The notes under the pieces were generated by a model. The model worked only from the letters and a program-made list of their open reading frames with translations. It was not told the origin of the DNA and made no database searches. DNA of 36,019 bases from Nocardiopsis sinuspersici (GTDB lineage: Bacteria; Actinomycetota; Actinomycetes; Streptosporangiales; Streptosporangiaceae): assembly GCA_008638415.1 (NCBI GenBank), contig VWVT01000028.1:1-36019 (forward strand), in the 5' to 3' direction. The position numbers and the translations under genes were made by a program. How positions within the stretch are numbered: the stretch's first letter is position 1; each line of letters starts with the position of its first letter. Shown in pieces: positions 17,870 to 26,240 of this stretch.

Positions 17870-19128
17870 CACTCCTCGCCTCCCCTGGCCGTGGTGCCGA
17901 CCGGCGTGCTGCTGACCGCGCGGGGCGCCGGAACGCCCGCGCCGACCGTGCCGGTCACGTGCAGGTAGCACTCCTCCGTGCGCCGGGCCACCTCCGCCCA
18001 GGAGTAGCGCTCCCGGGCGCGCTCGGCCGCCGCTTCGGCGAAGGAGGACCTGGACCCCTCGTCGGAGAGCAGCCAGCGCATGGCGCGGCCCAGCCGCTTG
18101 GGCGAGCGGGGCGGCACGAGCAGGCCGGTCTCCCCGTGCACGACGGTGTCCACGTGACCGCCCACGCGGGAGGCGACCACGGGGACACCGCAGGCCATCG
18201 CCTCGACGGTGGAGATCCCGAAGGGCTCGTACCAGGGCACGTTGACGGCCGCGTCGACCGACCTGAGCAGGGCGGGGACCTCGTAGCGGTCCACACAGCC
18301 CAGGAAGCGGACCCGGTCCTCGACGCCCATGCGCTCGGCGACCATGCGCAGCCGCACCGCCTCGGGCTGGGTCCACAGGCGGTCCAGGTCGGCGCCTCCC
18401 GCGATCACCAGTTCGGCCTCGGGCACCTCGGCCAGCGCACGGATCACCGTGTCCACGCCCTTGCGCCTGACCAGGCGGCCCAGGCTGAGCAGGCGCGGCC
18501 GGTCGCCGCGCGCGGCGGCGGGACCCTTCGGGGTGAAGCGTGAGGTGTCCACGCCGCAGGGCACGACGGCGACGCGCTCGGGCGGGACGCCCCACTCCCC
18601 GAGTTCGCGGCGCTCCTCGGTGGAGGTGGCCACGACCATGTCGCACTGGCTGGCCACGGCGCGCTCGGTCGGGATGCGGTCCACGGGGCTGGTGTCGTCC
18701 GAGCCCTGGTGGCGGTGCTTGACGGTGCCCAGGGCGTGGAAGGTCTGCAGGACCGGCAGGCCCAGGGTGTTGGCGGCCCGCAGTGAGGCGAAGCCGCTCA
18801 TCCAGAAGTGGGCGTGGACGACGTCCGGCCGGTGGATCCGCCAGGCCGCCCGCAGCCGCTGCGCGAACTCGGGCATGTAGCGGGGAAGCTCGTCCTTGCT
18901 GATCGGAGCCGCCGGACCGGCGCGCACGTGCTCCACACGCACTCCCGGGCCCATGGACACGGTGTCGGGTTTCTCGGCGTCGGTGCGGCGCGTGTAGACG
19001 GCGACCTCGTGTCCGCGCGCGGCGAGCGCCGTCGCCAGCTCGGCCACGTGGACGTTCTGGCCGCCCGCGTCCTCTCCGCTGATCGCCGCCAGCGGGCTGG
19101 CGTGTTCGGAGACCATGGCGATCCTCAT
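17869..19128 (-). CDS. GT4 family glycosyltransferase (MshA/sucrose-synthase-like)
   Basis: The product is a 419-residue GT-B glycosyltransferase. The N-terminal domain begins MRIAMVSEHASPLAA and has the GGQNVHVAELATALAARGHEV motif shared by MshA and sucrose-phosphate-synthase-like enzymes. PDVVHAHFWMSG follows. The C-terminal donor domain has LLSLGRLVRRKGVDTVIRA and the EX7E motif EPFGISTVEAMACGVPVVAS at about 295-310. A 20-residue Pro/Ala tail ends the protein. This retaining enzyme probably transfers a sugar from a nucleotide donor onto the growing glycan at the inner membrane face. Its ATG overlaps the preceding stop by 4 bp (ATGA). Confidence 0.9.
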   Translation of the reverse strand: MRIAMVSEHASPLAAISGEDAGGQNVHVAELATALAARGHEVAVYTRRTDAEKPDTVSMGPGVRVEHVRAGPAAPISKDELPRYMPEFAQRLRAAWRIHRPDVVHAHFWMSGFASLRAANTLGLPVLQTFHALGTVKHRHQGSDDTSPVDRIPTERAVASQCDMVVATSTEERRELGEWGVPPERVAVVPCGVDTSRFTPKGPAAARGDRPRLLSLGRLVRRKGVDTVIRALAEVPEAELVIAGGADLDRLWTQPEAVRLRMVAERMGVEDRVRFLGCVDRYEVPALLRSVDAAVNVPWYEPFGISTVEAMACGVPVVASRVGGHVDTVVHGETGLLVPPRSPKRLGRAMRWLLSDEGSRSSFAEAAAERARERYSWAEVARRTEECYLHVTGTVGAGVPAPRAVSSTPVGTTARGGEE

Positions 19129-20192
19129 GACGTCACCTCCTGTAGCACCCGGTCCCAGTCGTCGAGGAACCGGGTGAGCCCGTAGCGGCGCAGGGCCGCG
19201 GCTCGGGCGGCCGTGCCGGTGCGGAAGGCGAGGTCGCGGTCCTCATGGAACGCGTGCAGCGCCTCCGCGAGTACTCGGGGGTCGGTCGAGACGGTGCCCG
19301 CCTCCGGTGGTACGGCCTCGTGTGCCTCCGTGGTTCCCAGGACGGCGACGGGAAGGCCGAGCATCATGGCCTCGATGAGGGAGAGGCCGAGCGAGGTCCA
19401 CCGCAGGGGATGCGCGTAGGCGCGGCGGCGGGCGAGCTGGTCGTGCATGGCGCCCTGGGGCAGGTCCTCGTGGGCGCGCAGTCGTGAAGGCGGCAGCCCG
19501 AAGTGGTCGGGGACCCCGGCCACACCCATGCCGAACAGGTCCAGGGGCACCCTCTCGGCGAGTGTGGGGAGCAGGTCGGTGCCGGTGAAGCGCCAGCGGC
19601 GCAGGGGCTCGTTGAGCACCACGCCCGTGCGGGCGGTCTCGCCGGTGTACCGGTACCCGGGGTCGGGCACGCCGTGCTCGATCACACGGGTGGGGGCGCG
19701 CCCGCAGTCCCAGAACAGGTCGTTGAAGTGGGTGACGTGGACGACGGGGATGTCGTCGCGGTCGGCCATGGGGTGGCGGGTGACCGGCACGTCGTTGCGC
19801 GGGGTGTTGTGCTCCACGTAGACGGCGGGCACGTCCCTGCCCAGGGTGCGGCCCAGGAGCCTCTCGGCCAGGGCGAGCTCGTGCGGGCGCTGGAGGATGA
19901 CCAGGTCGGGCTCGCTCCCGCGTATCCGTTCCCAGGGCGTGTCCACGGCGTTGCGCGGCCAGTCCCACGTCCGCGCGCGCCCCCGCCCGTCCGGCCCCCG
20001 GTCGGGGGTCGCCGGCAGCAGGCAGGTGTGCCCGCCGTGGACGAACGCGGTGGTCCACGAGCCGTGGACGTGCCAGAGCAGGATCCGCAGGACGCGCCGG
20101 GGCGTCCTGGCCTCGCCCTGGGACATGTCGGCCGAGGCCGTCTCGGCCGAGACGGCCGTGTTCGGTGCCGGGGTCGGGTGGTGGACGGTCAT
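19125..20192 (-). CDS. GT-B type glycosyltransferase
   Basis: The product is a 355-residue putative glycosyltransferase with the GT4/GT1-like C-terminal layout. It has VYVEHNTPRNDVP, TRVIEHGVPDPGYRYTGE and LNEPLRRWRFTGTDLLPTLAE, then an EX7E-like segment LGLSLIEAMMLGLPVAVLGTTEAHEAVP. No signal peptide or helix is seen. The first 30 residues are low complexity, and an internal Met23 is possible. The 4-bp ATGA overlap with the upstream GT9 gene favours the longer start. Donor and acceptor are unknown. Confidence 0.78.
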   Translation of the reverse strand: MTVHHPTPAPNTAVSAETASADMSQGEARTPRRVLRILLWHVHGSWTTAFVHGGHTCLLPATPDRGPDGRGRARTWDWPRNAVDTPWERIRGSEPDLVILQRPHELALAERLLGRTLGRDVPAVYVEHNTPRNDVPVTRHPMADRDDIPVVHVTHFNDLFWDCGRAPTRVIEHGVPDPGYRYTGETARTGVVLNEPLRRWRFTGTDLLPTLAERVPLDLFGMGVAGVPDHFGLPPSRLRAHEDLPQGAMHDQLARRRAYAHPLRWTSLGLSLIEAMMLGLPVAVLGTTEAHEAVPPEAGTVSTDPRVLAEALHAFHEDRDLAFRTGTAARAAALRRYGLTRFLDDWDRVLQEVTS

Positions 20193-21205
20193 CGTTCCCC
20201 CAGGAGTTCGTCGACGGCGGTCAGGACGTCGTCGGAGGAGACGGAGCCCAGACAGGGATGGCCGGGTACGGGGCAGACCCGGGCCCGGGTGTCGGCGCAG
20301 GGCGCCCGCTGGTCGCCCAGGACACGCACCGGCGTGCCGTAGGGAGCCCAGGCGGAGGCGGGCACGACCGGGGAGAAGAGCGAGACCACGGGCGTGCCGA
20401 CCGCGGCGGCCAGGTGGGCGGGGCCGGTGTTGCCCGAGACCAGGACGGCGGCGCGGTCGAGCAGGTCGGCCAGTTGGGCGACGGTGGTGCGCCCGGCCAG
20501 GTCCGTGCCGCCGTGCGCGGCGATCTCCCCGGCCAGGTCCGCCTCACCCGCCGAGCCGGTGACCAGGACGCGGTGTCCGCGCTCGGCGAGCGCGGCGACG
20601 GTCTTGGCGGCCAGGTCGGGCGGCAGCTCCCGGGAGGGCGCGTCCGCGCCGACGTGGACGACCGCGTACCCGTCCGGCCCGGTCACCCTCCGGGTGTCGG
20701 GCAGTGGACGGCGCACCGCCAGGCGCCCGGTCTCGCCCTCGGGAGGCGGGTACCCGGCGGCCTCGGCCAGGGAGAGCATCCGCTCGGCCTCGGGGATGCC
20801 GTGGGCCACGTGGTGGCGCACGTCGAGCAGGCTGCCCGGGTAGTCCTCGCTGATGGCGCAGACCCGCGGTACCCCGGCCATGCGCAGGAGCAGGGCCAGC
20901 GGCAGGGGCGACTGGTGGAAGGAGGTCAGCAGCACGGCGGCGTCCGCGCCGACGCGGGACAGGCGCTCCACGAGACCCGTGACCTCCTCGCGGTCCACCG
21001 GAGGCGGGTCGGCGGCGATCCAGGGAGCGCACCAGGTCAGGACCTCGTCCACGCCCGGCAGCATCGCGGCGGCCTCGGCGCCCCGGGGCCCGGCCAGGTA
21101 GACCACCCGGTCGGCGCCGTGGGCGACGGCGCGTACCGCCGGTCCCGACAGCAGGACGTCGCCCATGCTGTCCAGTCGTGCCACGAGCACGGTGCCACCA
21201 CTCAC
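20189..21205 (-). CDS. GT9 family heptosyltransferase-like protein
   Basis: The product is a 338-residue member of the ADP-heptose:LPS heptosyltransferase family (GT9). It has VLVARLDSMGDVLLSGPAVRAVA at the N-terminus and AVVHVGADAPSRELPPDLAAKTVAAL in the middle. VLVTGSAGEADLAGEI and the signature SGNTGPAHLAAAVGTPVVSLF follow. With gmhA and hldE in the same operon, an NDP-heptose donor is a reasonable inference. The acceptor cannot be LPS lipid A in a Gram-positive actinomycete. The GTG start overlaps the stop of the GT2-HAD gene (GTGA, 21202-21205). Confidence 0.88.
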   Translation of the reverse strand: MSGGTVLVARLDSMGDVLLSGPAVRAVAHGADRVVYLAGPRGAEAAAMLPGVDEVLTWCAPWIAADPPPVDREEVTGLVERLSRVGADAAVLLTSFHQSPLPLALLLRMAGVPRVCAISEDYPGSLLDVRHHVAHGIPEAERMLSLAEAAGYPPPEGETGRLAVRRPLPDTRRVTGPDGYAVVHVGADAPSRELPPDLAAKTVAALAERGHRVLVTGSAGEADLAGEIAAHGGTDLAGRTTVAQLADLLDRAAVLVSGNTGPAHLAAAVGTPVVSLFSPVVPASAWAPYGTPVRVLGDQRAPCADTRARVCPVPGHPCLGSVSSDDVLTAVDELLGER

Positions 21206-22698
21206 GGAGCGCCCCCTCCCAGGAGGCGCAGCACGGCCGCCTCCAGGTCGGGTGCGGTCTCGGGGGCGACCCGGCTCTCCGCCTCCAGGGTCGCCGCGGT
21301 GGGCACGAGCACCCCGCGCGCGCCCGCGGCGCGGGCGGCGTCGACGTCGGAGCCGATGTCGCCGACCAGAGCGCACTGGGAGGCGAACAGGCCCAGCTCG
21401 GCCGCGGCGGAGTGGACCATGCCGGGTTCGGGCTTGCGGCACCGGCAGCCGTCCTCCTCGCCGTGCGGGCACATCCGCCAGACGTCGAAGGGGCCGAGCA
21501 GTTCGTCCACACGCCGGTTGACCGCCTCCACCTGGTCGTGGGTGAGCAGCCCGCGGGCGATCCCGGACTGGTTGCTCACCACCCCGACGGCGAGTCCGGC
21601 GCGGCGTGCCAGGGCCAGAGCCCGTGCGGCGGTGGGCGTGGGCCGCACCTTGTCGGGGTCGCCGTTGTAGGGGACGTCCTCGACCAGGGTGCCGTCCCTG
21701 TCGAACAGGATCGCCCGGACACCGGTGGCCGGGCTCGCCCCGGCGTGGCGGATCTCGCCGCGCAGCCGCTGCCAGCAGGCCAGGGGCGGGATGAGCGCGC
21801 TGGTCACCACCATGTCGGTGACCTCGGCGGCGGTGGCGGGACCGCCGGTGACACGCCGCCCGGCGAAGGCGGCGGTGCGCGCCGCCCACAGGGCGCCGAG
21901 CGCGGCGGCCGTCCTCCGGTGTCCGGTCAGCGCGGCTCCGGCGGCGGCCGCGAGCGCGGCCGTGGTCACGACGTGCCCGCGCAGGCCGCCGGGCCCCTCA
22001 CCGACCCGGTCGCGCCAGTGGCGTCCGTGCAGGCGGTCCATCAGAGCGTTGTCGGCGTTGCCGCGCTGGGCGGGAAGGCTGGACCAGCGGCCGCCGCCGC
22101 GCAGCGGGTGCACGCACTCTCGCTCGCCCCCGACCAGGGTGTATCCGGCGTCCATGACCCGCAGGGCCAGGTCGGTGTCCTCCCGGTAGGCACGCGGGAA
22201 ACGCGTGTCGAAGCCGCCGACCGCCTCCAGCGCGCTCCTACGGTAGGCCATGTCGGCGGTGATCCACGGGGCGCCCTCCAGGGCCAGGGTGGCGCGTTCG
22301 GCGTCCGTGGGCCCGCGTCCCTCGGGCCGGGGCACGGTGACGCGCCCCTGGCTCGCCCCCGCCTCGGGGGACATGGAGGCCAGGTCCGCGCACAGCCGCT
22401 CCGGCCAGTCGTCGGGCGGGGCGACGTCGTCGTCCAGGAAGGCGATACACTCGCTGCGGCAGGAGTGCCATCCGGCCTGGCGGGCGGAGGCGGGACCGCC
22501 GCCCCCGGTACGCAGGACGCGCACCCGGGCGTGGTCGGTGCCGGGCAGGGGCCCGGTCTCCGTCAGGGGCCGGTCGTCGGCGACGACGATCTCCTCGGGG
22601 GCCGCCTCGGGCGGCGCGTCGAGCAGTGGTCGGAGCACACGGGGCAGGGTGTGGCGCCCCACCGTGGGCACGACGACCGAGTAGCGGGCCGCACTCAT
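21202..22698 (-). CDS. Fusion of GT2 glycosyltransferase and GmhB-like HAD phosphatase
   Basis: The product is a 498-residue two-domain protein. Residues 1-260 form a GT2 domain (YSVVVPTVGRHTLPRVLRPLL, EIVVADD, CIAFLDDDVAPPDDW, GGFDTRFPRAYREDTDLALRV). Two moderately hydrophobic Ala-rich stretches (about 265-325) follow. From about 333 comes a HAD-IIIA phosphatase with ILFDRDGTLVEDVPYN, VGVVSNQSGIARG, the zinc loop CPHGEEDGCRCRKPEPGM and VGDIGSDVDAARAAG. These are the motifs of GmhB, which removes the 7-phosphate from heptose 1,7-bisphosphate. This supplies the phosphatase step missing as a separate gene. Both ends overlap neighbours by 4 bp. Confidence 0.9.
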   Translation of the reverse strand: MSAARYSVVVPTVGRHTLPRVLRPLLDAPPEAAPEEIVVADDRPLTETGPLPGTDHARVRVLRTGGGGPASARQAGWHSCRSECIAFLDDDVAPPDDWPERLCADLASMSPEAGASQGRVTVPRPEGRGPTDAERATLALEGAPWITADMAYRRSALEAVGGFDTRFPRAYREDTDLALRVMDAGYTLVGGERECVHPLRGGGRWSSLPAQRGNADNALMDRLHGRHWRDRVGEGPGGLRGHVVTTAALAAAAGAALTGHRRTAAALGALWAARTAAFAGRRVTGGPATAAEVTDMVVTSALIPPLACWQRLRGEIRHAGASPATGVRAILFDRDGTLVEDVPYNGDPDKVRPTPTAARALALARRAGLAVGVVSNQSGIARGLLTHDQVEAVNRRVDELLGPFDVWRMCPHGEEDGCRCRKPEPGMVHSAAAELGLFASQCALVGDIGSDVDAARAAGARGVLVPTAATLEAESRVAPETAPDLEAAVLRLLGGGAP

Positions 22699-24353
22699 CG
22701 GTACACCCTCTCTCGCGGGTGGCGGCGGACCACGAACGGTCCGATCGCCAGGACGTCCACGGGCGCCGAACCGAAGCACTCCAGGGCGTCGCGCGGGGAG
22801 TCGACCATGGGGCGTCCGGCGGTGTTCAGGCTGGTGTTGACCAGGACGGGCAGGCCGCTGCGCGCCTCGAAGCGCTCCAGCAGGCGCGAGGTGAGCGGGT
22901 CGTCGGCCGGTGAGACGGTCTGGACCCGGGCGGTGCCGTCCACGTGGACCACGGCGGGTATGCGCTCGCGCCAGTCGGGGTGCACGTCGTGGACGAAGAG
23001 CATGTAGGGGCTGGGCAGGGGCCCTCCGGAGAAGATCTCCGGCGCCCTGCGCTCGGCCACCATCGGCGCGACGGGCCGGAACTGCTCGCGGCCCTTGACC
23101 CGGTTGAGCCGTTCGAGGTTGCCGGAGTTGGCGGGGTTGGCGAGCAGGGAGCGGTGTCCCAGGGCGCGGGGCCCGTACTCCGAGCGGCCCTGGAACCAGG
23201 CCACGAGGGCGTCGCCCTCCAGGGCCTCGGCCACGGTGTCGGCCAGGTCGTCGGGGCGCTCGAACTCCACGTCGGCCTCGCGCAGTATGCGCCACAGCTC
23301 GTCCTCGTCCCAGGAGCGGCCCAGGTCGGCCCCGGGCATGGGTGCGACGTGGTCCTCCACCAACGAGGCCATGTGCATCGCGCCGCCCAGCGCGGTGCCC
23401 GCGTCGCCGGAGGCGGGCTGGACCCACACGCGCTCGAAGGGGCTCTCGCGGGCGATGCGGCTGTTGGCGACGCAGTTGAGCGCCACCCCTCCGGCCATCG
23501 TCAGGTTCGGGCTCCCGGTCTGCTCGTGCAGCCAGCCGAGCGCGCCCAGGAGCGCCTCCTCCATGGCGGCCTGCACACTGGCGGCAAGGTTGGCGTGTTC
23601 CTTGGCGGGCTCCTGGCCGGGCACGCACGGATCGGCGAAGGAGTTCCAGTCCACGCCGGAGGCCCGGACCAGTCCGTCGCCCTCGTAGCCGATGCGCTCG
23701 CGCAGCCGGTCGAGCATGGTGGGCTCGCCGTAGGAGGCCAGGGCCATCACCTTGTACTCGTCGCTGGAGCGGTGGAAGCCCACGTGCTCGGTGAGCTCCT
23801 CGTAGACCAGGCCCAGCGACTCGGGCAGCGGCTGGCGGGCCAGGACCTCCAGGTGACCGCCGGTGTAGACGCCCGCCAGGTGCGAGGTGCTCTCGCCGCG
23901 TCCGTCGGCCACGAACACCGCGCACTCGCCGCCTCCGGCCTCGGCCGGGGCCGCGAGTCCCGTGGAGGCCGCGTGCGCGACGTGGTGGGGCACGTAGCTG
24001 ACCTTGGCCGGGTCCAGCCCCGGCAGGGCGGTGGCGAGGAAGTGCGGCGCGCGCTCGACGTAGAACAGGCGCAGCCGCTCCCAGCCGCGGTCCTGCCCGG
24101 GCCCCTCGGGGTCGGCCAGGGAGGGGTCGTAGGAATAGGCGACGGCGTCCAGGTCGGCCGGGCGCAGGCCCGCCTGTTCCAGGCACCAGCGCATCGACTG
24201 CACCGGCAGCTCCCAGGCCGAGAAGGGGACCGCTTCCTTGCCGTGCTTGCGTCGGGAGAATCTCTCCTCCTCGGCCGCCGCGACGGTGTGACCGTCCACG
24301 ACGAGCGCCGCCGCCGGATCGTGGAAGACGGCGTTGACACCGAGGATTCTCAT
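22695..24353 (-). CDS. NodU/CmcH-family carbamoyltransferase
   Basis: The product is a 552-residue O-carbamoyltransferase that uses carbamoyl phosphate and ATP, via carbamoyl-adenylate, to carbamoylate a hydroxyl group. It starts MRILGVNAVFHDPAAALV and has the metal-binding VPHHVAHAAS (about 122-131) and VFVADGRGESTS. SSDEYKVMALASYGEP, LTMAGGVALNCVANSRI and WFQGRSEYGPRALGHRSLLANP (YrdC-like/carbamoyl site region) follow. The acceptor may be a sugar of the glycan built by this cluster; in Pseudomonas LPS a related enzyme carbamoylates heptose. It is the first gene of the operon, with GGAGGGAG before the ATG. An upstream in-frame ATG 16 codons earlier has weaker support. Confidence 0.9.
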   Translation of the reverse strand: MRILGVNAVFHDPAAALVVDGHTVAAAEEERFSRRKHGKEAVPFSAWELPVQSMRWCLEQAGLRPADLDAVAYSYDPSLADPEGPGQDRGWERLRLFYVERAPHFLATALPGLDPAKVSYVPHHVAHAASTGLAAPAEAGGGECAVFVADGRGESTSHLAGVYTGGHLEVLARQPLPESLGLVYEELTEHVGFHRSSDEYKVMALASYGEPTMLDRLRERIGYEGDGLVRASGVDWNSFADPCVPGQEPAKEHANLAASVQAAMEEALLGALGWLHEQTGSPNLTMAGGVALNCVANSRIARESPFERVWVQPASGDAGTALGGAMHMASLVEDHVAPMPGADLGRSWDEDELWRILREADVEFERPDDLADTVAEALEGDALVAWFQGRSEYGPRALGHRSLLANPANSGNLERLNRVKGREQFRPVAPMVAERRAPEIFSGGPLPSPYMLFVHDVHPDWRERIPAVVHVDGTARVQTVSPADDPLTSRLLERFEARSGLPVLVNTSLNTAGRPMVDSPRDALECFGSAPVDVLAIGPFVVRRHPRERVYR

Positions 24354-24727
24354 GACCGCTCCCTCCTTGCCGGAGTCTGTGCACTCGGACGCTGAGCGCA
24401 CTCACTCGACTACCAGTCGAAGCGACGACTAAACATGGGCCCGGAGCGGGCACACGCCCCCACCTGCCCTGACACCCGCACGCGGGAGAACCCGCCGACA
24501 CGGAGGGTGACGGGAGGGCCCGCCGGCGCGGGACACGCCGTGCACGGCCGGAGCGGTTCTTGACATGCGACGAAGCGCCATGTTTGTCCCGGTGAATGCG
24601 GGCTATGGGACGGATGAGGCCACGGGGTGTTCCGAGCGCTCGCGCCCACACGGGCGGAACCGCTCCCCGGGCGCGAGACCGCCCGACGAACACGGCCGTG
24701 GCAGGAGCCGGCAGAAAGGAGCAGGCC
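24354..24727. promoter_or_regulatory. Divergent regulatory region between heptose cluster and CBS gene
   Basis: This 374-bp region has no supported gene. An inverted repeat TCGACT-ACC-AGTCGA lies at 24406-24420, about 55 bp before the carbamoyltransferase start, in a locally AT-richer patch extending to about 24436. It is a candidate operator or promoter for the minus-strand operon. For the plus strand there is a perfect -35 TTGACA at 24560-24565; the best -10 at 17 bp (TTTGTC, 24583-24588) is poor, so an alternative sigma factor or an activator may be involved. Confidence 0.45.
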
Positions 24728-25147
24728 ATGTTGCGAACCATCGACGAGGTGATGAGCACCCCGGTCCGCACGATCTCACCGGACACGTCGCTGCGTGAGG
24801 CCGCGGAGGTCATGCGCGACTCCGACGTGGGCGACGTGGTCGTGACCCAGGACAACAGGATCATGGGCATCCTGACCGACCGCGACATCGTCGTGCGCTG
24901 CGTGGCCGAGGGCGGTGACCCCGCCCAGCACACCGCCGAGGAGGTCTGCAGCTCCGAGCTGGCCACGGTGCCGCCCCAGAGCGACATCCGCGACGCGGTG
25001 CACGTGATGCGCACCAGCGCCGTGCGCCGCCTTCCCGTGGTGGACGGCGACCGTGTCGTGGGCGTCGTGAGCATGGGGGACCTGGCACGTGCCGTCGACG
25101 AGGACTCCGCTCTGGCCGATGTCAGTGCTGCCGACCCCAACCGCTGA
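24728..25147 (+). CDS. Twin CBS-domain protein
   Basis: The product is a 139-residue protein made almost entirely of two CBS motifs. The first runs from VMSTPVRTISPDTSLREAAEVMRDSDVGDVVV to GILTDRDIVVRCVAEG. The second runs from VCSSELATVPPQSDIRDAVHVMRTSAVRRLPVV to GVVSMGDLARAV. Such stand-alone CBS pairs bind adenine nucleotides and resemble actinobacterial hypoxic-response proteins (Hrp1-like). A direct target is not visible. AAGGAG lies seven bases before the ATG. The downstream GT9 gene begins within its last codons, so the two are cotranscribed. Confidence 0.9.
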   Translation: MLRTIDEVMSTPVRTISPDTSLREAAEVMRDSDVGDVVVTQDNRIMGILTDRDIVVRCVAEGGDPAQHTAEEVCSSELATVPPQSDIRDAVHVMRTSAVRRLPVVDGDRVVGVVSMGDLARAVDEDSALADVSAADPNR

Positions 25148-26240
25148 GCGTCCGGCCGGGGACGTGCGCCCGCTCCCGCCCGGTCGAGGGGGCCCGGGCG
25201 GGAGCGGGCCGTCCCTGCTGGTGTCTCGGGCCCTGGGCCTCGGTGACTTCGCCACGGCCGTTCCCGCGCTGCGCGCGCTGGAGAGGGCGCTGCCCGCGTG
25301 GCACAGGGTCCTGGCGGGCCCCTCCTGGTACCGGCACCTGGTCGCGCTGGCCGGGTTGCGCTGGGAGGTCCTGCCGACCGAGCCGTTGTGCGTCCCGGAC
25401 GGGGCCTCCGCCCCGGACCTGGCGGTCAACCTCCACGGCCGGGGGCCGCAGAGCACTGCGGCCCTGGCCTCCCTGGGGCCGGAGCGGCTGTGGACCCACG
25501 GGCACCCGTCCGCGCCGGAGTGGCCCGGCCCCGAGTGGCCGCGGGGGGTCCACGACGCGGAGATCTGGTGCCGCCTGCTGCGTCTGCACGGTGTGGCCGC
25601 CGATCCGGACGACCTGAGGTGGCCGCGTCCGCCGGAGTGGGCGGACCGGTCGGGGCCGGGGGACCCTGTGGTCGCGGGGGACACCGCCGTCGTCCACCCC
25701 GGAGCCGCCTCGGAGTCGCGCCGGTGGCCCGCGGAGCGCTTCGCGCGCGTGGCCGCACACCTGGCGGCCTCAGGACTGCGGGTGGTGGTGACCGGATCCG
25801 AACGCGAGGCGGCCCTGGCCGAGCGGGTGGCCGAGGCCGCCGGGATCGGCCCCAGGGCGGTCCTGGCCGGGCGCACCTCCCTGGACCTGTTGGCGCGCCT
25901 GGTCGCCGGGGCCCGGCTGGTGGTGTGCGGGGACACCGGTGTCGGCCACCTGTCCACCGCCTACGGCACGCCGTCGGTACGCCTCTTCGGGCCCGTGCCC
26001 CCGCGACTGTGGGGCCCCCGGGTAGACCGGGACCTCCACGTGTGCCTGTGGAGGGGAGGACGGGGCGACCCGCACGCCGCGACGCTGGACCCGGGCCTGG
26101 AGGCCATCGGCATGGAGGAGGTCGTCACCGCGTGCGACACCGTGCTCGCCGCGGCCGCCGGCCACGCGGGCGAAGGGGCGGTCGCCGGAAGAGCGGCCGG
26201 TGAGAGGACGGCCGGCGAGAAGAGGATCAGCGAGCCCTGA
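25119..26240 (+). CDS. Second GT9 family glycosyltransferase (heptosyltransferase-like)
   Basis: The product is about 373 residues, with the GT9 fold beginning at SLLVSRALGLGDFATAVPALRALERAL. Later motifs are DLAVNLHGRGPQSTAAL, TAVVHPGAASESRRWPAERFARVAAHL, VVVTGSEREAALAERVAEAAG and CGDTGVGHLSTAYGTPSVRLFGPVPPRLWG. The C-terminal 25 residues are Ala/Gly/Glu-rich. The start is uncertain: ATG 25119 overlaps the CBS gene, GTG 25164 lies 17 nt after its stop, and the fold itself begins near codon 32. It could transfer a heptose made by the divergent cluster (inference). It is on the opposite strand, so it would be separately controlled. Confidence 0.82.
   Translation: MSVLPTPTAERPAGDVRPLPPGRGGPGGSGPSLLVSRALGLGDFATAVPALRALERALPAWHRVLAGPSWYRHLVALAGLRWEVLPTEPLCVPDGASAPDLAVNLHGRGPQSTAALASLGPERLWTHGHPSAPEWPGPEWPRGVHDAEIWCRLLRLHGVAADPDDLRWPRPPEWADRSGPGDPVVAGDTAVVHPGAASESRRWPAERFARVAAHLAASGLRVVVTGSEREAALAERVAEAAGIGPRAVLAGRTSLDLLARLVAGARLVVCGDTGVGHLSTAYGTPSVRLFGPVPPRLWGPRVDRDLHVCLWRGGRGDPHAATLDPGLEAIGMEEVVTACDTVLAAAAGHAGEGAVAGRAAGERTAGEKRISEP

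Noticed and set aside
22699..25140. Upstream extension of the GT2-HAD frame on the minus strand
   Set aside because: It is antisense or out of frame to the carbamoyltransferase and CBS genes. The real start overlaps the carbamoyltransferase stop by ATGA.
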